DNA from: Clostridiales bacterium
GTDB taxonomy: Bacteria; Bacillota; Clostridia; Christensenellales; DTU072
Length of the DNA stretch: 43,858 nt
Assembly (NCBI GenBank): GCA_012799455.1
Contig: JAAZLE010000084.1
Coordinates: forward strand, 80,390 to 124,247
Direction of reading: 5' to 3'
The notes below the pieces were generated by a model that did not search any database, was not told the DNA's origin, and saw only the letters and a list, made by a program, of their open reading frames with translations. Every line of letters begins with the position of its first letter. Position 1 is the stretch's first letter. Made by a program: the position numbers and the translations under genes. Shown in pieces: positions 35,849 to 43,858 of this stretch.

Positions 35849-36637
35849 ATGTTTATAATCATTCCAGTATCAATACTAACTGTACTAGCGATACTTTTTG
35901 GTATTCTCATAGCTATATTTAGTAAAAAATTTGAAGTTCCAACAGATCAAATGGTAGAGGATGTTCTCAGTAATTTGTCTGGTGCAAATTGTGGTGCGTG
36001 TGGGTATGCTGGATGTGAAGATTTTGCAAATGCATTAGTGACAGGGGAGGCATCTTTAGCCCTTTGTAATGCAACTTCCAAGGAAGGAAAGCTAAAAATA
36101 GGAGAACTTTTAGGAACAGACGCATCTATTTTAGATACAGTGGTTGTTTGTGCCTGTAATGGCGGGAATTTATGTGAAGATAAGTATTCTTATCAAGGCT
36201 ATGGGGACTGCAAAAGTGTAGAGCTATTAGCAGGTGGAAGAAAAACATGTCCTTCGGGCTGCATAGGAATGAGTACTTGTGTTGCCAGTTGTCCCTCACA
36301 TGCAATTGAAATAATTCAAGGAGTTGCTGTCGTGGATAATAATAAATGCACAAACTGCGGTGTTTGCATTTTGCAATGTCCTAAGAATATAATAAAAAGA
36401 ATCCCTGCGGATAAATATTATTACGTGGCATGCTCAACTCCACTTACAGGCAAAAATGTTAGAGTGAACTGTAAGGCTGGATGTATAGGATGTTCGATTT
36501 GCAGTAAAGTGTGTCCCGAAGGTGCAATTACAATGATTAATAACTTACCGGTTATTGATTATACTAAATGCACTAATTGTGGCATTTGTGCTAGCAAGTG
36601 TCCCGCTAAGTGCATATTAAAACGTAGCGGAAAATAA
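35849..36637 (+). CDS. rnfB: Rnf complex ferredoxin-type subunit RnfB
   Basis: The 262-residue protein has an N-terminal membrane helix (residues 1-24), a 4Fe-4S domain GANCGACGYAGCEDFANAL, and several C-terminal ferredoxin-type clusters (CIGMSTCVASCP, CTNCGVCILQCP, CIGCSICSKVCP, CTNCGICASKCP). RnfB accepts electrons from reduced ferredoxin and passes them to the membrane core. The ribosome site is GGGAGGCGAG. It ends one base before the next gene, showing tight operon packing. Confidence 0.96.
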   Translation: MFIIIPVSILTVLAILFGILIAIFSKKFEVPTDQMVEDVLSNLSGANCGACGYAGCEDFANALVTGEASLALCNATSKEGKLKIGELLGTDASILDTVVVCACNGGNLCEDKYSYQGYGDCKSVELLAGGRKTCPSGCIGMSTCVASCPSHAIEIIQGVAVVDNNKCTNCGVCILQCPKNIIKRIPADKYYYVACSTPLTGKNVRVNCKAGCIGCSICSKVCPEGAITMINNLPVIDYTKCTNCGICASKCPAKCILKRSGK

Positions 36638-36638
36638 C

Positions 36639-38471
36639 ATGAAAATAACGATCATAACGAAGATACGATTAAGTGTTGTAATATTGTTTGTAATTTTAGT
36701 TGTTGCATTTTTTATTTTAACATCGTGCAAGCCTAATGATGTTGTTACGTCAACGCAGTATTTTAAAAACTTTCAATCTACACCACCATACTCTAGAGTT
36801 ACGGAGATGCTTCGCTTAGGCGAAGGCGTTTCAATTAATAGTTTTGATAATCGTACAGGTATCTACATAACTCAAAAATTATTTTATGGAGACGAGGAAA
36901 GGTTTGGCTTTTGCGATGAAAATAGAGAATTAGTTGAGCCCAAATTCACTAATGTTTTAGATATAAAAGGGAATTATGCAACAGTAACAATGCCTTTTAC
37001 AAAGTCGGATAGCAGTATTGAACATAGGATAGGAATAGTAAAAATACGGGGAGAGGGAAGCGGGCAAATAAATCCTGGTGATTATGGATTTACACAAGCA
37101 TATAATCCTGCTATACAACAGTACACATTTTTAGACGAAAAACATGTTGCTATTCTTGGTGGAAAAGATGTTGTGAATCTTGTCGAAAATGAAGAAGCTA
37201 TTATTTACGATTATTCTAGCGCAAATGGTTTGTTAGAGATTGCTAAAATTGAAGATATTAATAATACTGCTAAATTTACATTGAATGAAGGTCATCTAAT
37301 TGTAACTATGCCCGGTAGGGCCAATATATATTCTATAAACTCAATAGATGATAGGGGATACTTAAATAAAAAAAGTTATTATATGCCATATTCGGAGTCG
37401 GAGTTTGACTTAAGACAAGTTGATGTTGAAGTGTATTATTTAGGCAACAACTGGTTTGTTTTTTCAGGGATTTACTCTACCCAAGTGGAGTATGATGGGT
37501 ATGAGATTAAGAAAACAGTCTATAATCAGGAAAATCCGTATTATTTAACAATTAGAAGTAAACGATATAATGCTGTGTCCGGACAATATTATGATACGGA
37601 AAGAGTTTCGTTAGTAGCAAATAAATATACTAGTAATTATGTGAAAGATTTGGTATCGCTCATGAATGTTTATTCAGGTGCTGAGTGCTTAAATGTGGAT
37701 ACCCCTGATATTATGCAGCGAGTTTATTCTACGTTAGTTTTGCCAACAAGCGAGATAGTAAAGGATGGGTATTCAATTGTATACACATATTTTCCTATAT
37801 ATGATGAAGAAGGGAATGTTGCTTTTCATGATACTTTTCAGATTTATGATAAAGAAGCTTCTAGAATAATTGTTAAGGAAGCCGCGCTCCCAATCATATA
37901 TATTGATAGTTATGGGTTGCAGAGTTTAGATCCAAATTTCGCATTACCGGTAAGAGATGTTGAGTATTATAAATATGAAGATGGGCAAAAAGTGAGTCTT
38001 AAAAAACTTGATAAAAACGCTGGGTATGACCCATATTTGCTACATTCGGGAATGATATTTGCTCTAAAAATAGATGCAAACCTTGATAATACATCCGCTA
38101 TATTTAACTTAAAAGGTGACCAAATAAGACCATTTGAATACGATGTAATAGCACCGTATTTTGGGGAGTATGCAATAGGTGGAAAAATTGAAAAACATCC
38201 AACTAAGCATCTTGATTATTACAAGTATTATAGGATAGATAAGTCGGGCAATGAACAGGCAATTAATGAGTTCGTTTATTCTGTTCACTATGGTGTTTAT
38301 GTTGTAAAGGAAGGAAATAAATATAGATTATGTAACAACAAAGGAGATATCTTGCTCGAGCATTGTGATTATATTTTCGTGGCCAATGACTTTTTTGTAG
38401 ATGGAAAGTTTATTAAATCGACAATAATTACTAACGAGAATGGTAGAAGTGTTATTTATAAACTATCGTAG
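36639..38471 (+). CDS. Unrecognised lipoprotein with WG-repeat-like segments, in the rnf operon
   Basis: A 610-residue protein with a long hydrophobic signal and lipobox LTSC (Cys30), so it is likely anchored outside the membrane. Near residues 85-105 (RFGFCDENRELVEPKFTNV) and towards the C-terminus (FNLKGDQIRPFEYDVIAPYF, KYRLCNNKGDILLEHCDYIF) it has WG-repeat-like motifs, a beta-rich fold. The middle part shows nothing I can assign. It starts one base after the rnfB stop, so it is co-transcribed and likely coupled with Rnf, though no such subunit is known to me. Function unknown. Confidence 0.75.
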   Translation: MKITIITKIRLSVVILFVILVVAFFILTSCKPNDVVTSTQYFKNFQSTPPYSRVTEMLRLGEGVSINSFDNRTGIYITQKLFYGDEERFGFCDENRELVEPKFTNVLDIKGNYATVTMPFTKSDSSIEHRIGIVKIRGEGSGQINPGDYGFTQAYNPAIQQYTFLDEKHVAILGGKDVVNLVENEEAIIYDYSSANGLLEIAKIEDINNTAKFTLNEGHLIVTMPGRANIYSINSIDDRGYLNKKSYYMPYSESEFDLRQVDVEVYYLGNNWFVFSGIYSTQVEYDGYEIKKTVYNQENPYYLTIRSKRYNAVSGQYYDTERVSLVANKYTSNYVKDLVSLMNVYSGAECLNVDTPDIMQRVYSTLVLPTSEIVKDGYSIVYTYFPIYDEEGNVAFHDTFQIYDKEASRIIVKEAALPIIYIDSYGLQSLDPNFALPVRDVEYYKYEDGQKVSLKKLDKNAGYDPYLLHSGMIFALKIDANLDNTSAIFNLKGDQIRPFEYDVIAPYFGEYAIGGKIEKHPTKHLDYYKYYRIDKSGNEQAINEFVYSVHYGVYVVKEGNKYRLCNNKGDILLEHCDYIFVANDFFVDGKFIKSTIITNENGRSVIYKLS

Positions 38472-38507
38472 TATTATGGAATATGCGTGTATTAATGTAA
38501 GGTATAT

Positions 38508-39491
38508 ATGGATAAGATAGAAACCCAAATTGGAGGAATAGAAAAAATTGATGAGGCGGTTAGGCTTTTGCATGAGGGAGAAGTGGTCGTTATACCAACG
38601 GAAACTGTTTATGGCTTGGCTGCAAATGCGCTTAATGCAAAAGCAGTTAAAAAGATTTTTCTGGCAAAAGGAAGACCGCAAGATAACCCATTAATTGTAC
38701 ATATTGAAGATGCAAACAAAGCAAAAATGGTAGCGGTAGATATACCCGAATCAGCATATTTATTATGGGAAGAATTTTCACCAGGTCCTTTAACTATTGT
38801 ATTGAAGAAACATCCCTTAGTTCCATATGTTACAACTGCTGGTCTCGAAACAGTTGGAATAAGGATCCCAAATAATGAACTTGCCTTAGAAACAATTAGG
38901 CGTTCAAACTTGCCATTGGCAGCTCCGTCTGCTAATATTAGCGGTAGGGTTAGCCCGACAGAAGCGCGATTTGTGTATGATGATATGAATGGTAAAATAC
39001 CATTAATATTAGATGGAGGTCCATGTAAGGTTGGAATAGAAAGTACAGTATTAGATTTAACTAAGGAAACTCCAACAATACTGAGACCTGGGGCAATAAC
39101 GGAAGATATGCTATCTGCTTGTTTAGGCAAAGTAGTAAATCACAAAGGGAAAGTGGTCAGGGCAGCCTCACCGGGTATGAAATATGCACATTATAAACCT
39201 ATGTGCGCCTGTTTTGCAGCTAAGACTTCAGACGAAGCAAAAGAATTATATAATCACTTTACTAACTCTTTAGTTATTGCAAGGCAAGACTTTTTAGATA
39301 CATGTGATGTCGATAATAAAATTCATCTAGGAGAAACCCCTGAAGAATGTATGCGGAATTACTTTAGGATACTTCGGGAAAATGAAAATATATATGATGT
39401 TATTATAATTGAAAGCTTTGAAAATGAGCCTCAGTATTTAGCTCTTCAAAATAGAATTGCGAAGGCCACAGAAAAGCCTGATAAAATATAA
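38508..39491 (+). CDS. tsaC: L-threonylcarbamoyladenylate synthase (Sua5 type)
   Basis: The 327-residue enzyme makes threonylcarbamoyl-AMP from Thr, bicarbonate and ATP for the t6A modification of tRNA position 37. The N-terminal YrdC domain has VVIPTETVYGLAANAL, KGRPQDNPLIVHI and APSANISGRVSPT; a C-terminal Sua5 domain begins near residue 220 after SPGMKYAHYKP. The two-domain length is of the Sua5/YwlC type. A modest AAGG site precedes the ATG. The downstream rpiB order is common in Clostridia. Confidence 0.95.
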   Translation: MDKIETQIGGIEKIDEAVRLLHEGEVVVIPTETVYGLAANALNAKAVKKIFLAKGRPQDNPLIVHIEDANKAKMVAVDIPESAYLLWEEFSPGPLTIVLKKHPLVPYVTTAGLETVGIRIPNNELALETIRRSNLPLAAPSANISGRVSPTEARFVYDDMNGKIPLILDGGPCKVGIESTVLDLTKETPTILRPGAITEDMLSACLGKVVNHKGKVVRAASPGMKYAHYKPMCACFAAKTSDEAKELYNHFTNSLVIARQDFLDTCDVDNKIHLGETPEECMRNYFRILRENENIYDVIIIESFENEPQYLALQNRIAKATEKPDKI

Positions 39492-39504
39492 TAGGAGGAT
39501 TATG

Positions 39505-39954
39505 ATGAAAATAGCATTAGGTTGTGATCATGGTGGAATTGTTTTAAAAGAGTCCGTAGTTAAAGCTATAAAGGATTCGGGGTGCGAATATATTGATTGC
39601 GGTACGATGACTTCTGAATCAGTTGATTATCCTGACTTTGCCACAAAAGTAGCAACAAAAATACAGGATGGGAATGCGGATAAAGGTGTGTTAATGTGCG
39701 GGACTGGTATTGGAATATCTATAGCCGCAAATAAATACAAAGGTATTAGATGTGCGCATGTAACAGATGTGTTTCAAGCAGAGATGAGTGCAGAGCATAA
39801 TAATGCAAATATTATTGCGATTGGAGGACGGGTATCGTCTCCAGAGGAGGCATATCTCTTTGTGAAGAAGTTTTTATCTACAGAATTTGCCGGAGGAAGG
39901 CACCAAAGTAGAATAGATAAAATTACCGACATAGAAAGTTCACAGTTTAAATAA
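39505..39954 (+). CDS. rpiB: Ribose-5-phosphate isomerase B
   Basis: A 149-residue RpiB/LacAB-type sugar-phosphate isomerase (ribose 5-P to ribulose 5-P), with CDHGGI at the N-terminus, the catalytic Cys in MCGTGIGISIAANK, and the phosphate/His region HVTDVFQAEMSAEHNNANIIAIGGR. The track begins at 39457 within tsaC; GGAGG at 39494-39498 fits ATG 39505 (MKIALGCDHG) best, with 39502 also possible. It is likely co-transcribed with tsaC. Confidence 0.96.
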   Translation: MKIALGCDHGGIVLKESVVKAIKDSGCEYIDCGTMTSESVDYPDFATKVATKIQDGNADKGVLMCGTGIGISIAANKYKGIRCAHVTDVFQAEMSAEHNNANIIAIGGRVSSPEEAYLFVKKFLSTEFAGGRHQSRIDKITDIESSQFK

Positions 39955-39989
39955 CCATCAGTACCTATGATGTAAATGGTTATATTTTA
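39951..39989 (+). terminator. Weak candidate terminator after rpiB
   Basis: ATAACCAT (39951-39958) and ATGGTTAT (39976-39983) form an eight-base stem with a 17-base loop, starting in the rpiB stop and followed by ATTTTAT. The loop is long and the stem AT-rich, so this is weak. Confidence 0.35.
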
Positions 39990-40065
39990 TAAGGCATTTG
40001 CAGTAGCCAAGACACTCTATTTGTGTGAATTTAATTGAAGTTATTAATGTTTTTAAGAGGCAAAA

Positions 40066-41043
40066 ATGTATAGTATTAAGGGGTTAACCACATTTAAAAC
40101 AACACCATATTTAACTAACTATATTTGGGGTGGAAATAAACTTGCTAAAGAGTGGGGAAAAAAATCTGCAGAGGAGATGATTGCAGAGTCTTGGGAGCTT
40201 TCATTTTACGATGGTAAGGAAAGCTTAGTGGCGACAGGTCAGTTTAGCGGTGTTAAAATTTCAGAAATAACATCACAGTTTCCTCAAGTACTAGGATCTA
40301 AAATTAAACAGTATAATTCTTTCCCTATATTAATTAAACTTATTAACTCAGAGCAACCCCTTTCGGTTCAGGTTCACCCAGATGATAAATATGCATTAAA
40401 AAATGAAGGTGAACTTGGTAAGAAAGAAATATGGTATGTAGCTGAAGCAGACAGGGATGCATACATATATTTAGGACTTACAAAGAATATAACTAAAGAG
40501 GAGTTAAGGGGGATACTTTTAAATGGAGAGATATTACGTTATCTTAATAAAATTAATGTAAAAAAAGGTGATTTTTTTATAGTGAATCCAGGGACAATAC
40601 ATGCCTTAGGACCCGGGCTTGTAATACTGGAGGTTCAGGAGAATAGTAATTTAACCTACAGGCTCTATGATTATGATAGGAAAGATAATTTGGGCAATAG
40701 TAGGGAACTACATATAGAGAAGGCGATAGAGGTTTCCTGTCTTGATAAGTTTGTTGTAGAAGAGATTAATGAATTAAAAAACGATATGGGCAAGGATTTC
40801 AAATTGTTTGTTAGCAATGAATATTTCAATGTTTATAAATTAGGTGATGTTAAAGAGGTTGTTATATATAACAAAGAGTCATTTGTATCCTTGACAGTTC
40901 TGGAAGGCGAGGGTAAATTAAAATCTGGCTTGGCAGTAAAAAAGGGAGATACTGTAATAGTACCGGCTGGGTTTAAAGATTGTTTACATAGTGATAGTTT
41001 TGTAACAGCTATAGCAGTAACATTAGGCAATCTTTCTGCCTGA
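40066..41043 (+). CDS. manA: Mannose-6-phosphate isomerase, class I
   Basis: The 325-residue protein is of the short ManA/PmiA type seen in Firmicutes. Zinc ligands are visible: SVQVHPDD (Gln, His), KKEIWYV (Glu) and the later His in NPGTIHALGPG, followed by VILEVQENSNLTYRLYDY. It interconverts mannose 6-P and fructose 6-P. The start has an AGAGG site. It stands apart from rpiB by 111 bases. Confidence 0.95.
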   Translation: MYSIKGLTTFKTTPYLTNYIWGGNKLAKEWGKKSAEEMIAESWELSFYDGKESLVATGQFSGVKISEITSQFPQVLGSKIKQYNSFPILIKLINSEQPLSVQVHPDDKYALKNEGELGKKEIWYVAEADRDAYIYLGLTKNITKEELRGILLNGEILRYLNKINVKKGDFFIVNPGTIHALGPGLVILEVQENSNLTYRLYDYDRKDNLGNSRELHIEKAIEVSCLDKFVVEEINELKNDMGKDFKLFVSNEYFNVYKLGDVKEVVIYNKESFVSLTVLEGEGKLKSGLAVKKGDTVIVPAGFKDCLHSDSFVTAIAVTLGNLSA

Positions 41044-41122
41044 ATATCGGAATTATTTTAACAGTGATAGAATGATAATATAGCAAAAATAATGTATTAA
41101 ATGTATTATTAGTTTATGTAAG

Positions 41123-41151
41123 TTGAATATATAATTAATGAGATATATTAT
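41123..41151 (+). promoter_or_regulatory. Sigma-A promoter of the ROK kinase gene
   Basis: TTGAAT (41123-41128) and TATTAT (41146-41151) are 17 bases apart, about 30 bases upstream of the ATG. Confidence 0.55.
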
Positions 41152-41179
41152 GTGAAATATATGAATTTCGGAGGAGAAT

Positions 41180-42130
41180 ATGTATTATTTAGGAATTGAT
41201 GTCGGGGGAATGAGTATTAAAGGTGCTTTAGTCGATAAAGAAGGGGTTATACACTATAGAGCTAACATAAAAACTGAGGTGGAAAAAACGTCAGAAGAAA
41301 TATTACAAGATATTAAAGATTTATGTCTAAGCCTTGTTAGTGAAGGTGGCATTAAGATTAATGCGCTAAGAGGAATAGGCATCGGAATACCGGGGTCTAT
41401 TGATGCTGAAGAAGGTGTGATTGTATACTCGAATAATATTAATTTTGAAAATGTTAAAATCGTAGAATACTTAAAGAAAACATTTGATTGTCCTATCAAA
41501 ATAGGTAATGATGCTAATGTTGCAGCGCTGGGTGAAATGAAATATGGTTCTGGCAAAGGGTCTAAAAACTTGATATTAGTGACACTTGGCACCGGGGTAG
41601 GAACAGGAATTATTGTTGAATCAAAGATATTGCTAGGAAAATATGGGGCTGGAGGCGAAGGCGGACATATGACTCTAGTGTATAATGGTCTGCCATGCAC
41701 CTGCGGAAAAAAAGGATGCTGGGAACGTTATGCGTCTGCGACTGCTTTAATAAGGATAACAGAAGAATATTCTAATAAATATCCTGATAGCGAAGTCGCT
41801 AAAATTATAAAAAAAGAAGGTAAAATATCCGGGAAAACAGCATTTATTGCGGCGAGAAATGGAGATAAAACAGGTGCTAAAATTGTGAGCAAATATGTTA
41901 AATATGTTGCTGAAGGTTTAATTTCGTTAGTCAATATATTTAGACCAGATTGTATATTGATAGGTGGCGGTGTTTCGAACGAAGGATCATATTTAATGAA
42001 AAAGATAGAGAGAAGGGTTAGTCGATATAGCTATGGCGGGTCTCGAAACTATAAGGTCCCAGTGAAAAAAGCAGAGTTGCAAAATGACGCAGGAATACTA
42101 GGGGCTGCAGCATTATGTATTGATAATTAA
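41180..42130 (+). CDS. glcK: ROK-family sugar kinase, probably glucokinase
   Basis: The 316-residue protein has the N-terminal ATP-binding DVGGMSIKGALVD, the GIPGSID and NDANVAALGEMKYGSGKG segments with the catalytic Asp, and the ROK zinc motif CTCGKKGCWE after GGEGGHMTLVYNG. Length and sequence match GlcK-type glucokinases of Firmicutes, so glucose phosphorylation is likely, though other hexoses cannot be excluded. A GGAGG site at 41170-41174 supports the start. It has its own promoter. Confidence 0.92.
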   Translation: MYYLGIDVGGMSIKGALVDKEGVIHYRANIKTEVEKTSEEILQDIKDLCLSLVSEGGIKINALRGIGIGIPGSIDAEEGVIVYSNNINFENVKIVEYLKKTFDCPIKIGNDANVAALGEMKYGSGKGSKNLILVTLGTGVGTGIIVESKILLGKYGAGGEGGHMTLVYNGLPCTCGKKGCWERYASATALIRITEEYSNKYPDSEVAKIIKKEGKISGKTAFIAARNGDKTGAKIVSKYVKYVAEGLISLVNIFRPDCILIGGGVSNEGSYLMKKIERRVSRYSYGGSRNYKVPVKKAELQNDAGILGAAALCIDN

Positions 42131-42155
42131 GCCTCGATAATATTAAAGTAGTTAT

Positions 42156-43858
42156 ATGGAAAGCATAAAAGAAATAAATAATTATAATGAAAAAATAGAG
42201 CAGTTATTATTGTATGTTGAAAAGCCCGCTAGATATGCCGGTGGTGAGTTTGGGGTTCCTAATTATGATAAAACGGACCCTCTAAGAACATGTTTAGTAT
42301 TTCCTGATGTATATGAGATAGGAATGAGCAACCTGGGCGTAAAGATATTATACGATATTTTAAACAAAAAAGATAAAGTAGTTTGTGAAAGATGTTTTGC
42401 CCCATGGTTAGATATGGGTGCCCAGTTACGTAAGTATAATGTGGAGCTGTTTTCATTAGAAACAAGGACGCCTCTTAAGGAGTTTGATTTTTTAGGATTC
42501 AGTATTCAATATGAATTAACTTACACAAATATTATGTACATGTTGGAGCTTTCTGGAATTCCATTTTTATCCAAGGAAAGAGGGGATGAGTTTCCAATAT
42601 TGATAGCGGGTGGTCCTTGTTCCGTAAACCCTGAACCATATGCGGATTTTTTTGATATAATTGGCATAGGCGAAGGAGAAGACACAATATCACAAATTGC
42701 GGATGTATGCTTGACTTATAGAGGGAATAAGACGGCTATTATTAATGAGTGTTCAAAAATACCTGGAGTATATGTTCCAAGTATTCATGCGGAAAGGACG
42801 CGAGGGAAAAAATTAGTTGTTAAGCCAGTTGTGAAAAACCTTGATAAATCACCTTTTCCGCTTACTCCTGTTGTTCCAAACATGTCGATTGTTCATGATC
42901 GACCAGTTTTAGAGTTATTTAGGGGGTGTTATTCCAATTGTAGATTTTGTCAGGCAGGTTTTTTTTATCGTCCTGTTAGGATTAAAAGTCCTAAAATTTT
43001 ACTGAAGCAAGCAGAGGCATTAATAAAAAATACTGGTTGCGAAGAGTTGAGTATTTCTAGTTTATCTACAGGTGATTATCCGTTTTTAGAAGATTTTATG
43101 AAAGAATTAGTAGTGATCGCCGAAAATAACAAGGTTCAATTACAGGTGCCTAGTCTGAGGCTTGATAGTTTATCACCAGAACTAATTTCACATACGCGAA
43201 AAACAAGTAGTTTAACATTTGCACCAGAAGCAGGAACGCAAAGATTAAGGAATGTAATTAATAAAAATATCACTGAGAAAGATATAGAAAACACACTGAA
43301 AATAGCTTTTGATATGGGGTATAGAAGTGTGAAATTATATTTTATGATAGGACTTCCAACGGAAACAGAGGAAGATTTATTGGGGATAGTTGATATTGTA
43401 AAGAAAGTAAAAGATCTTTATTTTGAATATACTAAAAGGAAAGACATCAACATACATGTGTCAACAGCAGTGTTTGTTCCTAAGCCTCTTACGCCATTCC
43501 AATGGGCAGGGCAGATATCAATGGAAGAGATGAGGAAGAGAAGTCAGTTTTTACGTGAGAAGATCAAAAAAGTAAAAGGTGTTAAATTTAACTGGAGTGA
43601 TGAAAGGTCATCATTTTTAGAGGCGGTTTTTGCAAGGGGAGATAAGGCACTTTCAAAAGTAATCATTAAAGCATATGAGAATGGTGCTAAGTTTGATAGC
43701 TGGGCAGACCAAATAGACTTCAAAGCATGGGAAAAATCCTTTGAAGAGTGTGGTATTAATCCATTGAAATATACTCAAGAGAAGAAGATTGATGAATTGT
43801 TGCCTTGGGAGTTTATAGATTATGGTGTGTCTGATAGCTATTTTAAGTTAGAATATGA
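42156..43858 (+). CDS. B12-binding-type radical SAM protein (TIGR03960-like), cut by the window end
   Basis: An open frame of 567 codons runs off the right edge and is absent from the ORF track for lack of a stop. It begins MESIKEINNYNEKIEQLL, then KPARYAGGEFG and CLVFPDVYEIGMSNLG in a B12-binding-like domain, PILIAGGPCSVNPEP, and a radical SAM domain with GCYSNCRFCQ (Cys258, 262, 265 for the 4Fe-4S cluster). This family is often followed by a DUF2344 gene, ribonuclease G and rplU-rpmA; that arrangement is a prediction here. Its reaction is not known. Start ATG 42156 lacks a strong ribosome site. Confidence 0.9.
   Translation, partial: MESIKEINNYNEKIEQLLLYVEKPARYAGGEFGVPNYDKTDPLRTCLVFPDVYEIGMSNLGVKILYDILNKKDKVVCERCFAPWLDMGAQLRKYNVELFSLETRTPLKEFDFLGFSIQYELTYTNIMYMLELSGIPFLSKERGDEFPILIAGGPCSVNPEPYADFFDIIGIGEGEDTISQIADVCLTYRGNKTAIINECSKIPGVYVPSIHAERTRGKKLVVKPVVKNLDKSPFPLTPVVPNMSIVHDRPVLELFRGCYSNCRFCQAGFFYRPVRIKSPKILLKQAEALIKNTGCEELSISSLSTGDYPFLEDFMKELVVIAENNKVQLQVPSLRLDSLSPELISHTRKTSSLTFAPEAGTQRLRNVINKNITEKDIENTLKIAFDMGYRSVKLYFMIGLPTETEEDLLGIVDIVKKVKDLYFEYTKRKDINIHVSTAVFVPKPLTPFQWAGQISMEEMRKRSQFLREKIKKVKGVKFNWSDERSSFLEAVFARGDKALSKVIIKAYENGAKFDSWADQIDFKAWEKSFEECGINPLKYTQEKKIDELLPWEFIDYGVSDSYFKLEY

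Noticed and set aside
38609-39130. 173-residue minus-strand ORF opposite tsaC
   Set aside because: Shadow of a clearly recognised gene; no ribosome site.
1-43858. CRISPR arrays, tRNA or rRNA genes, insertion sequences, phage genes
   Set aside because: I looked in the intergenic gaps and saw no repeat-spacer series, cloverleaf-like sequence with CCA end, transposase or integrase.

Overview
The window is a low-GC chromosomal segment from a Gram-positive bacterium, most likely an uncultured or little-studied member of Clostridia. The evidence is an A+T-rich sequence, strong AGGAGG ribosome sites, the complete S10-spc-alpha ribosomal cluster in Firmicutes order with a KOW-domain gene between map and infA, zinc-type S14 and S4, an rnfCDGEAB operon in clostridial order, a tetrahydrofolate riboswitch in front of an ECF S component, and Cys-lipobox surface lipoproteins. 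I cannot name the genus. TGA is used as a stop and no code change is seen. No tRNA, rRNA, CRISPR array, transposase or prophage gene was found.

Layout. Bases 1-1020 hold the end of an unknown gene and a membrane-anchored alpha/beta hydrolase. From a strong sigma-A promoter at about 1163, bases 1375-17406 are a nearly continuous translation operon: rpsJ, rplC, rplD, rplW, rplB, rpsS, rplV, rpsC, rplP, rpmC, rpsQ, rplN, rplX, rplE, rpsN, rpsH, rplF, rplR, rpsE, rpmD, rplO, secY, adk, map, a KOW-domain gene, infA and rpmJ. A second promoter and hairpin then precede rpsM, rpsK, rpsD, rpoA and rplQ, and a textbook terminator closes the block. Several of these ribosomal proteins carry lineage-type additions: an insertion in the KH loop of S3, a Lys/Ala/Thr-rich tail of about 110 residues on L24, insertions in L17, a basic tail on L29, and N-terminal extensions on L5 and L22.

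Bases 17476-25527 hold coaX and hom, two small proteins that each look like a DNA-binding-type N-terminus with a C-terminal membrane anchor, then uvrB and uvrA. On the minus strand, 25659-26400 is a folate-type ECF S component with promoter, THF riboswitch and a Shine-Dalgarno-sequestering hairpin. Divergent from it is a 1,566-residue lipoprotein with about five repeated carbohydrate-binding-like modules, an FN3-like domain and a C-terminal membrane segment.

Bases 31479-38471 are the Rnf operon (rnfCDGEAB), an ion-translocating ferredoxin:NAD+ oxidoreductase, followed one base later by an unrecognised 610-residue lipoprotein with WG-like motifs. The rest is housekeeping: tsaC/sua5, rpiB, manA, a ROK-family glucokinase, and the start of a TIGR03960-type radical SAM protein cut by the window end.

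Functionally this is core translation, secretion and DNA repair beside energy conservation (Rnf) and sugar-phosphate metabolism (rpiB, manA, ROK kinase). The least explained parts are the two cell-surface lipoproteins, the paired membrane-anchored small proteins, and the ribosomal protein insertions. I see no clear multi-gene defence or mobile system.
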